64,000 nucleotides of DNA from Bolinopsis microptera (taxonomy: Eukaryota > Ctenophora > Tentaculata > Lobata > Bolinopsidae), in NCBI RefSeq assembly GCF_026151205.1, contig NC_087078.1:8140675-8204674 (forward strand), written 5' to 3'. The position numbers and the translations under genes are program-made. The first letter of the stretch is position 1, and each line of letters begins with the position of its first letter. The notes beneath the pieces were generated by a model. It was given only the letters and a program-made list of their open reading frames with translations, was not told the origin of the DNA and did not search any database. Of this stretch, positions 14,401 through 27,100 are shown one piece after another.

Positions 14401-16326
14401 TTACTGCTGGATTCAAATGTTGTTTTATTCCGACAGCAGTTCATTTTCTATGGACAGCAAAATCGCACAAGCTTGTCGGATTTATATTTTTATTTTATTT
14501 GCACGTACACATTTTAGTTTAGGTTATGTGTGCTATATTAGGTTTGCTTTGACCTGATAAAAGTAAAGATAAACCATAATTAACTCAAATTTTATCCTCC
14601 TTTGCAAACCATTCGCATGAGGCAAAATGTTCTGTAGTTGTATATCATTATGAAAAACTTTATGCAAGATAGGACCGCAAATATACATTATTTCCAGCGA
14701 CAGCGCATCCCAAGGACCTCGCCGAGATTCACTTTAATTTACCCCCTTTTCACTGGGCAGGTGGGTCTATGACACGGGATCATTATTAATATATTCCCTA
14801 AATTTCATGTGATTGGCGAGTGGTCCTTAGTGTGAGAGAGCTGCTGGAGTTTGCACCCTCCTAGCTGTCCAGCGACTGTGTTACTACTGGTAACCAGGCG
14901 ATATGGAGCTGGTTTTACTTCAGGCCCAGTGAGGTGTTTGTTTATCGTTTGTCAAGCTCAGTAGGTTTGGTAGTGCGGGGACAGTGATTGGGTGCAGAAG
15001 TGAGTGTGCATATCATTGTTATTACCGTTCCTTTGGTGCGGACAAAAAGAGTGGGGGTCAATTAGAGTGGTCCTCTCTTCATAGCCACTGGCTGCTATCA
15101 CGCACCAATGGGTCGTTAATTAAATGTTGGTGCAGATAAATTACAACATAGGTCTTACTCTTTGTAGGACAATTAGCCTCGAATTCACTACTTTTACATG
15201 ATTTGTCACTTACGTGTTAATTTGCCGTGTCAATTGATGGGGATCATCAGTTGAATCATGCTCATAATTCTGATTAATGCACTGATTGGTTAGCTGGACT
15301 GGTTCAAACTATTTCTTAGAGGATATTACCCTGACAATCCCAGTCTCTAATTTTATAAATGTTGCATTATTTGTACCCCCATTCTCATAAGGTAATTAAT
15401 TAACTACCTCTACTACGTTGATTATTAGTTAACAAAACACTGATTTTGATTCCGTGAGATATTAGAGCATAATAATAATATTGGTATTGTTAACCGTTTC
15501 AAGGTCTCGGTGCTCTCCAGCATCGGGATATTCTTTTGAATCTTATCAGAGATCTGATTTTGTTGAAAATGCTCTTTTCATATCGTTAAGCACACAGATG
15601 TCGAGGTCTTCAGTCATATCGTTGTAACAACGATATGTCTGAAGACCTCAAAATTTGTTAGTATGTTGTTAGTAAGATTTTAATCTCAGTAGTTAGTTGA
15701 CCACGTGTAACCATATTGTTTCGATAATAATGTGAATTATGCAACATATTATGGTCCTCAATGTAAATGTAACCTATCGAGGGTGGATTGACCAGGCCAT
15801 CGGTGCACCCTTTTGTTCTCTATATTTTGTCCTTATGCTATTATATTGCTTGTTCTTTGTCGGCATGTGATGTAGCAGCAGTCTGCAGTATAAGACTAAA
15901 CGTGCGCCTAGGTAGGACACCAGGTCACTTTTCACCAAGTACGTGGTTCCTACTCTCGGGAATCAGTTTTGTGTTTTGTCTCGCAGCTGACATTATTGAA
16001 GCTAGCATATTTTCTTGCCTTTTTCTTTTGAGAACTTATATCTCCAGTAGGATACTTTTTGATACCATATGATGTGACCGTTTTGAGTAACCGACTATTA
16101 AAGTGGAAAGCCAGTTCTTTACGCCCAATCGAATGATAATAACTGTTCACAATATTTGGCATCTGATATGTACAAAATGCTACAGTCTTATGTGACAATA
16201 GCTACAGTCTTAGGACACAAAATTCCACAGTTTAAATTGTTTCATGAGGGGAGCGGTCAAAAATTAACTTGAGACCAGCCCGTCAACTTAAAACAGCGCT
16301 CTTTCAGAACTGAAATCTTAGTTTTT
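5409..16326. other. Long gene-poor interval
   Basis: About 11 kb with no ORF that looks coding in length, composition or splice context. The first kilobase is likely 3' UTR of the proline-rich gene (AATAAA at 6499-6504). The rest is AT-rich unique-looking DNA with scattered short repeats (GTAACGTAA-like units at 7440-7500, AGT triplets at 8325-8365, TAGTCAGGTGT-like units at 10842-10895), several CACGTG palindromes and a 47-bp palindrome at 15603-15649. Distal regulatory DNA for the homeobox gene is possible but unproven. Confidence 0.5.
15603..15649. repeat. Near-perfect 47-bp palindrome (cruciform-capable)
   Basis: Two 23-bp arms, GAGGTCTTCAG-T-CATATCGTTGT and its complement, face each other across a single base (15626), with only one T:T mismatch per arm pair. 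It has almost no loop, so it can extrude a cruciform or fold as RNA. It is not associated with a visible ORF. Confidence 0.8.
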
Positions 16327-16345
16327 ACTACTACTACTACTACTA
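16327..16345 (+). repeat. (CTA)n microsatellite, 3' tail of a minus-strand LINE
   Basis: Six CTA units (TAG on the minus strand) follow, within ten bases, the stop codon of the LINE-like ORF fragment at 16354-16545 and lie at its expected 3' end. Short tandem-repeat tails are typical of several non-LTR retrotransposon clades. Confidence 0.7.
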
Positions 16346-16353
16346 TGTCGGAG

Positions 16354-16545
16354 CTAAGTCCGATCTACGCCAGAAAACCTCCTCCATATATCCCTGTCCC
16401 GCATCAGGGTTCGCAGTTCCTCTTTAGAGTTTGTCCCAACTTCCTTCAGTAACATAGACAAGTAGCTTTTTAGTTGTGCAAAACTCTCATAACCCAACAT
16501 GTGTTCACTTTTCATTATACACTTTTGCCACTGACCGGCGCTGCA
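16354..16545 (-). mobile_element. Non-LTR retrotransposon (LINE) ORF2 C-terminal remnant
   Basis: Read on the minus strand, 63 codons end at a TAG (16354-16356). The frame is open from an upstream TGA at 16546-16548. The tail contains a SYLSMLLKEVG stretch and then LRTLMRDRDIWRRF, a charged Arg-Asp-Arg-x-x-Trp ending typical of LINE ORF2 C-termini (compare the xRDRxxWR ends of several clades). A (TAG)n tail follows directly. No reverse transcriptase core was seen upstream, so this is a severely 5'-truncated or decayed copy. Clade not assignable by eye. Confidence 0.6.
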
Positions 16546-17075
16546 TCATTGAAATGAGTCCAAAATGTTATTTCAAACTCCGTGCGAGGAAAGCTAAGTA
16601 AGTTACTGTGTAGCTAGTCAATTGGAGCGTGGCTGAGTTTGTAAGTTGATAGTTTTTCCATGTTGTCCCACGGCCCACCATGTATAGATTTATCACTTAT
16701 CATGTTTGTTTTGAGAACGCTTTAAACTTTGTTGACGGTCGTTTATTTGAGATTTATCTTATCTTACTCCCCATATCTTAACTCACGTATTGTTTTGTTT
16801 AATGTAAATATTATCAAGTTGTGTCGTCACATTAAAATTAGCTGAAGCTAGAAAGGCTGGACTTCTCTCTGGTTCTAAAAACCTGTCATCTTCAGCTAAT
16901 TGTAAGCCTTTGTCCGTGCCAGCTCTCCTCCATGACAGGTGACTTCACGATTTCAACAACCATACATTCCACGTTATTCCCCGCATGACGTCCCGAGGTA
17001 TCCCCACAATTTACGTTTATTTCATCGTGGATTTTACCATGGAAGGTTTATGGGAGCGTCTGCTGTCAGAGCTGA

Positions 17076-17098
17076 TGACGTCAGAGGTGATGACGTCA
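17076..17098 (+). promoter_or_regulatory. Paired perfect CRE sites (TGACGTCA x2)
   Basis: Two copies of TGACGTCA at 17076-17083 and 17091-17098, 15 bp apart, the consensus of CREB/ATF-type bZIP factors. No gene is visible within 10 kb, so a distal element or chance are both possible. Confidence 0.4.
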
Positions 17099-17130
17099 TG
17101 GTTCAGGGAGGAGGTTGAGTATTGAGGTAT

Positions 17131-17195
17131 TGTAGTGGTGTTGTGGTTACATTAAATACGTGCACCCTGGAGATGTGGGGGTTGAATTCCCAGCG
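17131..17195 (+). repeat. Possible tRNA-derived SINE remnant
   Basis: A TAGTGGTG...GTGGTTA stretch resembles a pol III A box, and GGGGTTGAATTCCCA about 40 bp later resembles a B box inside a T-arm (TGGGG pairing with TCCCA). Acceptor and anticodon stems do not fold convincingly, so this is at best a decayed tRNA-like sequence. Confidence 0.25.
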
Positions 17196-19399
17196 AGAGT
17201 GATATAGTGAGATGATGTGAGGATAATGTTAGATATCAGTTTCAAGATGTAAAATTGGATGCTATCAGCTAGAGTTACCTAAACAAGAGTCACTTCATAA
17301 AATACTAATCCTGATTTAAATCAGTTTTTTGTAAATAAAATTTTAACTCGATCCAATACATAAAGCCCCCTTACTCTACAATAACTATGTGTTATTCAAG
17401 GGCTCAATGCACTCATCCATCAACAGGTCATTAGGGTAAATGTAATGCCGGATTCCTGGCCTTCAACCAATTTGCATTTGGATGATAAATTCTTAAACTT
17501 GAATAGAATCCCATGTACATATTTATCTTTTAGGGCGATCTGTGCTATCTGAACAAAATTGATAATACCTCCCCACGTTTCTCTGATCAGATGACATTTG
17601 CTTTCTAGATAATGTATTAAGAGTTAAGGAATCCCCATCAATTTAAATTTCCACTACAATTTCCACTACATGGTAGCTGGATGTGTTTACCAGTGTATTT
17701 CTCAGACTTAATGGCAAGACCCTGAGTGCTCTACAACATTTATTTATTGTCAATTTTAAGATATGGTGTACTGTACTTTCATTGATACTATATTAAGAGT
17801 AAATATATAGAAAAAGCCCACTTTTTTGTTATATTTTCATTGTTTATCGAAACGATTTGCTGCATTTACAGCTGGCATCATTACAGGAGAGTACGCCCCT
17901 TTTTATCTGTGCTAGAAATTCAAACAGCACTTAAAAGTTTCTCCAAACAAATTCTCCGACCAATTTAACGCTTCTATTTCTATTTGTTCTTTTCATCATT
18001 GATCCTACAACCTGCAAAAACTTGTTATTACCACACTTTCATTAGAATTATGAGTGAACCTCAATATATGCACTAGATATAGATAAATAATAAATATGGC
18101 TGAACCAACAGCTATAAAAGGTTTTCGTTCTAGAATGGCAAGATGCAAAGATGAAGTATAAGTCTAAGTGTTTTGTAAGTTGATCGAATGATTTCAAAGT
18201 AAAAAGCTGTGATGTTTGGCTGCAAAGTTATCTGAAATTTAATTGTAAAATTATCCTTTCAGTATAAACATTCTGGCTTCAATACATTGGAATTCAGAAC
18301 CTAATCGAAATTTTTTGATAAGTTATGTTCACATCCTTCGTCCGGCCCACCACAAAAGTCATAAGTCAATTAAAACAGTTGAGTAAAAGATGAAAATACA
18401 CGTTACACAGTTGGAACCACATAAACCCACAAATATTAGAGTATTATGTGAGTTTTAGACATCTCTAATGCTTCTTATCACATATGTACACCGTGGCCAT
18501 GTTACGGCCATCAGTCTCACCTGAACAGACGGTTGATAAACCCCGGACAAACCAACACATTACCGACTAAAAAATGAAACCCCCACAGAAAGTTCGATAA
18601 CGGGTGGTAAATTGCTTAATCTAATGTGATGAATTGTACCCACAACAATGTTGTTGAATTGTAACTGTTGTTTGAATCAGATCGAAGGTTTTATTTTCTT
18701 ATCTTTTTTAACAGATTAGGTTGGTGCCACCCTGTTCCATGCTCGCCGGTTATTGTCATTTTCTAATTAGATTGTGTTCACTTGTCACTTCCTGATACCA
18801 TACTGTTTCTGCTTTTCATTATTTCCTGGTTCTTAATTTATTTAGTTGAAGCTTCCTTTGTTGTATCTCGGATAAGATCAAAGTGAGTTGGTCCAGTTTC
18901 TGAGTGTATAGAACATTATCCAGTAAATTTTAAAATAATTGCCATTTATCAATTAAACTGCGAAAAGTCAATATTTCTGTTTAACAAATGGTTAATAAAA
19001 ATCCAATTCACAGTAAATTTTTGTGGATCTTTATTTTAACATGAAGGTTATCTCCGGGCAAAATCCACAGACGTAATAAAACATTTTTAGTATTGCAGAG
19101 ACAGCTTACTTTATCTTTTTATTCTTTAATGTTCGGAGCCCCGCCCGGTAGCCCTACATCTTACAGAAAGTTCTGGAAGGATCTGGAGGGAAGCAGGTGT
19201 GTGAGTGAGTGTCCCCTCCAGGCAGACCCGGTAAGGTATCCTGTCACACTCTATTCCCCACGGCCCCCTTCCTCACCATAGGGCTCATCGCGATAATTTG
19301 AATTTAACCACGTAAGTACTTGGCACATTTATATATATACACCCGCCTGTAGAGGGACGGTTAAGGAGGTGAAATGGTTGGAAGTGAAGTCAGCAAGGT

Positions 19400-19950
<551 letters not shown>

Positions 19951-20568
19951 GAATCTTCCAGGTGAAACCCCGGAAGTAGAGATCTGAAGATGAGAACTAG
20001 CAGAAACACTCCGAGAGATGCAACAGTAAGGTCCCGGGCACATTAACTTTAGCCGGTCGCACTACTCCGGGTTCCGAACAGTGATATATTTTAGGAGAGT
20101 TTAACGTGTGACAGTGGAGGTGTGATCAACACATCTCGTAAATTCGATACCTTTAATTTCATCTGCTTTTTTGAGGACATTGTTGGGGGAAATTAATCAG
20201 TACAACTTGAGTCGTTATCGGTTTTTCTGAGTACCTTGTTTGTCGGACACATTATATCCTTTGACTTGTTGTGTCGTATGCTCAGTTGAGTGTGACTGGA
20301 AATATATTTGGTCGGTAAGAGTACCGTGATATTTTATGTAAAGACCAGGTTTCGGTCGGATTTTCATCCTGTTTTTCATTTTATAATTTGAAATTTTCAT
20401 CACCTCTGCGACGACCTTGCTGACGTGACTTGGCTTCACTGGACGAATACCCGTGTGTTTTAATATGTTTTTACCTGCGGGGGATAAATTTTTCTCAGTG
20501 TTAGTTTCGTTCTCTATATCCTGAGCCGCGGAATACGTCATCAGCCGATCACGATTTTGGCAAAATGA

Positions 20569-20892
20569 ATGGTTAAATTTAATTACATTTCGCAAAACAT
20601 TCCCCGAATATTCCGGAGTTGTTTGCTATTTACGGCATTATATATTTGTGTGGTTTTTCAATCATTCACCGTGTCTCCTGCAATTTTTTGGAATGATTGC
20701 CATCAGAAGTGTCTCGTATACACCCGACTGGTGGATATGCCCGATAATCCTGACATCAACTCACTCTACCCCGTCAAAGATCCAGACCTTGGTCCTGTAT
20801 TTCTAACACCTGAGATTTACCCAGTCTCATTCCAATCAGGTTCCAGTTCTACGTTAATCAGGCGGAGAGAGCTCCTGGTTAACGTTTGTTAG
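20569..20892 (+). CDS. Weak hypothetical small ORF with hydrophobic N-terminal segment
   Basis: 107 codons, ATG to TAG, with a hydrophobic segment at about residues 17-38 (SCLLFTALYICVVFQSF), then a mildly acidic proline-containing tail. The length is near what chance gives in this composition and no domain is recognisable. It overlaps head-on with an equally weak minus-strand ORF (20215-20595). Listed only because it has a signal-anchor-like start. Confidence 0.15.
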   Translation: MVKFNYISQNIPRIFRSCLLFTALYICVVFQSFTVSPAIFWNDCHQKCLVYTRLVDMPDNPDINSLYPVKDPDLGPVFLTPEIYPVSFQSGSSSTLIRRRELLVNVC

Positions 20893-20961
20893 ACGAGGAA
20901 ATCGTCAACCAGGACTGAGAGAAAGAGAGATTACTCTGATCAAACATTCTCGTCAACAATA

Positions 20962-21001
<40 letters not shown>

Positions 21002-21561
21002 ATCTCCCTACCAGCTCGTCAAATCTAGTTTTAGATTTCAGAGCTCTGAAAATTACAGTAATTCTCGGGGTGATCTGTAGGCAAATTACGGTAGTCAAAT
21101 TAAAAAGAGTCGAATTAATCTGCATTCTGGGGCCAGGTCGGGCCTGCTCTTGAAAAGGAGAGTCCCAATCAGATGGTACTATCGGTTCCCCTAAACTGCC
21201 GCGGAATAGTGATGTCATTAATCAACCAATCATCAGCCGTCATGCGTGGAATGTGGTAATCAGGAAACAAGGAACTGGAACTGCTCCATTCCAAAGTGCC
21301 AATGACTCTAAATTTTGGGCTCAGGTTTTGATCCTACTTTTCACAGAGATATACTGAGTGGTGTAACTACTTGTGAGGTAATCTTCGAGTTTAGGGCTCG
21401 CCACATGATGACGGAGTGTGGTGGCGATGATGATCACGCTGACGTGATGACCTGTTGAGAGTTCCATTTCCATCTTCTCCTCACCTCTCCAACCATAATA
21501 AACGAGTGTACTTTTTCGTAGCGTATTTAACTTTGTTTTGAGAGGAGTCGGCTGGGATACG

Positions 21562-21871
21562 ATGACATTTAGCTCGCTGGCTCTGACAGTTTTTCTCTTT
21601 TCAACGTACCTCCGTACCTCTGATAGTTTTCTGCTAGGCTGTCAAGTACGCCACACCACACACACCCCTACAACATCTCTTGTATCACAAACTCAAGCCA
21701 GCTGTTCCCCCTGATGGTCCCTTTGAACTTCATGACATCACCAAACCCATATTACGTCATCTTCAAACTAGTTCCAACTTCCACCGTCAAAGAAAGAGGA
21801 AAAGAACCCTCCCTGTGGAGTGTGGACACATCGTCTGTGGTAGTAGGATTACGATCTTCAGAGGAGGTTGA
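21562..21871 (+). CDS. Candidate small secreted-peptide precursor (speculative, needs a 52-bp intron)
   Basis: An ATG at 21562 opens a signal-peptide-like segment (MTFSSLALTVFLFSTYLRTS). In the unspliced frame it stops at 21714. Removing a putative 52-bp GT...AG segment (21646-21697) joins it in phase to an open frame ending at 21871, which contains PPDGPFELHDI and a polybasic RQRKRKR site like a furin cleavage motif. Prohormone or TGF-beta-propeptide-like organisation comes to mind, but the intron would be shorter than any other here and the downstream part is only about 21 residues with two Cys. Could be chance. Confidence 0.2.
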
Positions 21872-22433
21872 AACACATGTGGTCTAGCTGGGATCTCCCG
21901 ATACAACATCTGCACAGATCCACCAGACCACGTGACACCGGATCTCTCCTTTAATTGGCTGATCCCGCTGCTGGGCGTGCTGTTACTGGTTAGCGTGATT
22001 ACGTGCAAGACAGTGATATGGTAATCCAGTAATTTGAATCGCGGTCATTAGTTTTTACTGGGACACTGCAGAGGTTGTACCTTCCATGAGGTTATAAAAG
22101 CTTCTAGTTAAAACTCGATACAGATATTGTATACATTTTCATCACCACTGGCTCGTCAAGCGGAGGGATATCAGATCGCAAACTCCCACAGTCTTCAGGT
22201 TCCGCAGTTAGTTGCAATATTTGCGTTCGGTCTTTAATTCTTTGGTCCTGACCTTTTTTGTTACTTTCCTCCCATATTTTTCCGTGTGTCTGAGCGGGGA
22301 AATTTAGTCCACCACAACACTAACACCTGATCACCACGAGGTTGTGTAGCTCAACCCGCTACATTTATTGTTGCACATTGCAGGTGTGGATCAGACCTTT
22401 TTTTAGTTAGTAGCACTACGGCTGCTTATTTGG

Positions 22434-22607
22434 AGCTTCCAAACAGTTCTCTGTTACTCTCTAATATCTGGGAAGTTCCCACCCCCCTTCTAGCTTCCAA
22501 ACAGTTCTCTGTCACTCTCTAATATCCGGGAAGTTCCCACCCCCCTTCTAGCTTCCAAACAGTTCTCTCTGCCAATCTCTAATATCCGAGAAGTTCCCAA
22601 CCCCCTC
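22434..22607 (+). repeat. Three tandem copies of a 58-bp unit
   Basis: Units start at 22434, 22492 and 22550, each beginning AGCTTCCAAACAGTTCTCT and ending in AAGTTCCCAnCCCCC. The first two copies differ by only a few bases; the third is slightly more diverged. No ORF runs through them. Confidence 0.85.
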
Positions 22608-24049
22608 CATCATGACGCTATGACTAAGTATAACATTGGTATAGATCCTAATCTCACGAATATAGAGGATATTGTCATCTCCCGCCAACATCTGCAGATC
22701 TTGACAACAAACTTCCCACCCTGTCAAAACGAGCCCGTTTTTGATAAGGTCCCGCACACACAGTATATATGGGAGATGTACTGAGATTGTGTTGTACAGT
22801 TTACCAATATCCGATCATCTAGAATTACTAGTCATCATACTCAATACACCCGATATCAGTACACCCAATCAAGGAGAGTACCTGATACCACCATGCTCCC
22901 TACCCTGCTAGTTACTCAACTCTAAAAAGAGAACAGAAAATGTTAGCGCCTGATAAATATTAAAAATGTTTGTCTACTCTACTAAAAGCGGGGTTTAGGA
23001 GCTACTCATCATGTATAATCCATACAGCATGTGCCACAGCTGATCTTCTTGATCTATCGGGCACTATATATAGAGAGAGAGAGAGAGAGAAAGAGAAAGA
23101 GAGAGCGAGCGAGGACTGCTCCGAGAGGCAGACATATCCAACTCCTTCCCTTATCCTAACTTTCATCCCCGTCTCTTCTCGACTGTCAAATGTCTTGTAA
23201 TTTTTGTATATCTCTCGTTATCGGCGATCTGGACCTTATATGGATTACTAAAAATTAGCATCATGAAAAATTTAGAATTTCCATGTCGACAACATTTTTG
23301 TAGTACGTTGCGCGGTAGTGTTACTGTACTTGTAAAACGGTAGTGATATGATCCATTACTTCCGGATCGCACCGCCTCGGATCGGAGTATCATATCCGCG
23401 GAGTAGGCCTCATATCTCCAGCCTGTATCTCCTGTAATGATTTGTTATTACTACGATATTTTTATCAGCGGAGTAGTAACGGAGCAGGGTCCTGGTGATG
23501 ATTTCTAACGATACTGATAACACCCGTACTGCCGCCCGTACCTTCCCTTCTTTTATAGACCACTTTTAGGTCACAATATTTTTGCCCGGTGCCAGGACGT
23601 ACATACCGAATTCGACTGCCACCGGCTATAAGACTCAACTGCAAAAAGGCGAAATATCAGCGTCTATATCCCATTTGGTGTGAAATCGAAACCCGTTCTG
23701 TCCTTTGTTCGGCGTGGTGTGTGAATTTTTGTTGTTGACATGCCGGTGAAAACTGGCGTAAGCCGGGCAGGCCGTCTTTCGTTTTGCCTTGTTATTTTTC
23801 TATTTTTTATTTCTAAAATATTCAAATAGCACTTAATTATGATTGACTATGCGCTGACAAGTCACACAATGCCGTTTATCGGTGACCGCAGAACTGTTGG
23901 AGAAAAGTTTCCCATCTTTTTCAAATTTTTAATGAGATGGCGACATTTTTAATAAGAGGTAGGAATTCTTCCGGTAAAGTTTTGATGGGGTTTAAGGACC
24001 GCTGTTATATCGGTAACGATGTTGAGCCACAAATTTACAGCAGAGTTCC

Positions 24050-24110
24050 CACGTGCTGTTCCACGTGATTCCGCACCACGTGACGTCACCAAAACCACGT
24101 GACGTCACCA
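24050..24110. promoter_or_regulatory. Cluster of CACGTG E-boxes fused to CRE sites
   Basis: Four CACGTG palindromes within about 60 bp; the last two are in the fused form CCACGTGACGTCACC, overlapping an E-box (bHLH-Zip: USF/MITF/Myc type) with a TGACGTCA CRE. The same fused motif occurs at 37682-37695 and nearby, so it is a recurring word of this genome rather than unique to one promoter. Confidence 0.4.
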
Positions 24111-27100
24111 TGACTACCGGAGCTTGTTGAGCCCTCATGTTTCCCACGCGCCCTGTTCCACTCTTTATCTCATTGTGCAATCATTGTTTCGTTGCGTTCT
24201 CTCTCACCCCTACTCATACAGGCGATAGATAAGAGGGACAGGCACGACGGATAAGAAGTTACTCAAGTTAGCACATACTTGAGCAGTCCCTTGGTACCAC
24301 ACGGGTTCCAAGTACCTGTTTGGGGTAGTGCCAGGCGCCCCACTCTCACTTCAGGTAGGCGTGTAGGCCAGGTTCCGGTACAGGCCTGTGTCTCTCTGGG
24401 CATACCGCTGTGGTACCAGAGAGTTACCATAGGGCGGGAGCGGGATGGAACTGGGTTTACAAAACCGATAATCAGTAATGAGGTCAAGAATGTATCGGGC
24501 AGGGGGAGACGTTGAGGTCTCCTTAGGGCTCGTTTGTTTTTATCTTTGTTTTGTTGTCGTGCACGCGTCTCTTTCATATTTACTAGGTGATGCTGTCAGT
24601 GGAATTGTACTTGATATTTACTTGTATGAAGTAACATGTAGTCCGCAGATACAGCTCGTCCACCCGTCGCAGAGCTGTTCTTTATCACTTAATGTTGCCA
24701 CCCTTTTATTCTTCTTTACCTCGTTAATTCTCTGCTAACTCTACTCAGCTCCAAACTAATTCGCGTGATTATTATTGACTTTGTTCTTAATCGTGTTTAG
24801 ACCCCCCGTGTTGTTAAGACCAGGATTTGTGTCAGTAGGCAACCGTACTCTGTGTCTGAGTTTGTTTTGAACAAGCACTTGAATTTGACACGTGATTAGG
24901 ATATGAAGTGTAGTCATCATATCTTCAGCTTCTTTACTGTTGAGTATTCTCATCTGTCATGATTCGTCGCAATTTTAAAGGTTAAATGCCGAGTGTTCTT
25001 TATACCAGCTCCCGTTTAATCTTCGTCATTAATAACTTTACAGACTGTACTTTTACGTTATTACTCGAAGATAAAATTGTTTTCTTCCCGTTGCTCTCGT
25101 TAAATTTTTATCCTTTATGAGTTTACAGACTACACTTTTGTGATATTACTTCACGATCAGAATGTTTTTTTCCTTGCTCTCGTTTAATTTTTGTCCTTGC
25201 TGAATTTGTGTTATCCCACAGCTACCAGTTACACTATTTTGTTACAGTCCTGTAAAGTTACATTTTCTTTTCTCACTCTCCTCCGGAACAAGTTACAATG
25301 AGCACCGCGCTCCGGCATCTCTCTAGCTCTACTATCAGATTATTACAAACAAATATATTTGCAGCAGCTATAGTATCAAATTTACGACAATATATATGCT
25401 CATATTCAAGCCTACTTGCCGTGGTCCGACCAGGCTCAAACCATCTGCAGCTTGGTACGCCAGCTCAAACTGTAACTACAGGAGACCACGGGTACGTGCC
25501 GAACAGGAATGTAGGGATCGTATCCAGACTCATCGGACTACCACTTGCCTTCTCTCGCCTCACGTCTGGCTCGGGTAGACTGCTGCTGTCTAGAAGTTAT
25601 CCCCGCCCAGCAGGACTGTGTTGTCTCTTCTCCTTTAAATGTCGACCTACATTAAGTGTCTCGTCTCCCCTGTCCTGCTGCTGTAAGGATCGGCTGGATC
25701 ATATCTTAGAGGCAATGAATATGTTTTGTCGGGATACGTCCGCACTCTCTCTGTATATCTGGTGTCGGACGGCTAGATTCTTGGCACTGGTAATTCAATG
25801 TTTGTGATAGCTTTAGTTGCTTTCGACTTTGGCTATTAATAGATGTCTATAGCGCTTAATCGAATTATTTAATCGAAAGTTTTGTATTGTTCATTTGAGA
25901 GTATGTTATTGATTACTATGGTCGTGACGTTGTTCAGAGGTTACCAAAATAAGGTCATAACCCAATTTAAGTTATGACGGTGGGTTTTTTGGATTCTCAA
26001 ATCCCTTTTTTGGCTGTTGCACGGGCACGATAAAATTGTTAGGAAAACTGAGATGCTTTGTACATGGAGAGCATGATACGACACGTATATTTCCTTTTTA
26101 CAAGATGACAGTATCCTAATCTAACAGGTTCTATGACAGGCCTGTAACTGATGTACTGGTCTACCATCTCGTTACAAATAACCGGAATATAATCGGGATT
26201 TTACCAAACAGTAGATCGCTAGTCACAATAGACTTGGTATTTTGAAAATAAAGGGGTAGAAATCAGATCACGTACCAGTAGAGGTTCTTATCTCGTACAG
26301 TAACTAGGTGCTTATCTCGTACAATAAAGTTGCTTGATTATGAGATGTGTGGTGGAGAGTTGTAGATGGGAAACTTTGGGCCGAACTTTGTGAAAACAAG
26401 GTTTTGCTGATTTCCTGATTTGGTGATCTAGCTGGTATACCCAAACTTTGTACCCAACTTTTTGTGGAGATCAGATAACTTCATATTTTGCTTTAAAACT
26501 GCATGATGTAAAACAAGTCTAGCAGATCGTACAGGCTTAGTTTACCGGAAAAAAGGCTAGACGAGTTCGGGCCTTGTTTCTATTACCTGCGGTTTCTGGT
26601 TAGGCCCACAAATAGTGTCTGAGAACCAAATATTTTGTTTTAATCCGTATTGTACAGTCTGAATAGCACGTGCAGACACTAGACAGTGCATCGTCGTACA
26701 AATTGTGATTAGCCTCCCCCTGATAGCCAGAGATTTTACGGTAAAGTGACATGAAGCATTATAGACCTTTATATGTACTGATAAACTTAAACGTGACATT
26801 TGGTTAAGGAGTATTGATATATTAAGGCTATTACTGTTGATGACATAACAAGCGAAGTGTTCATGGTGTTTAAAAATGGTCATCTTGATCAACGATCAGG
26901 TTTGGCTCGACGCATTTTCACTTGAACTTTAATTTCTGTATTGATTGAATTTGTTAATACCACAAATGATCTGCGCTGGTGTGTGTCTCGGAAACACTGA
27001 ACCTTGCTTTTCACCCCCAGGTTGCTGCCCCCACCTGAAGCCCCACTCCCCCAGGGGTGTTACGGGTGATACCACCTGATCTCCTGTGGGGTATAATGGT

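Noticed and set aside
16400-16420. GGTTCGCAGTTCC resembling a tRNA B box
   Set aside because: Falls inside the antisense LINE ORF remnant and lacks an A box at the right distance.
24263-24577. Overlapping ORFs on both strands around a GGTACCA inverted motif
   Set aside because: Mirror open frames from GC-rich sequence; no coding signature or transposon ends with a target-site duplication found.
25298-25807. 169-codon plus-strand ORF
   Set aside because: Ser/Leu/Cys-rich without domains; a second frame is open over part of the same stretch and there are no splice or conservation hints. Probably chance.
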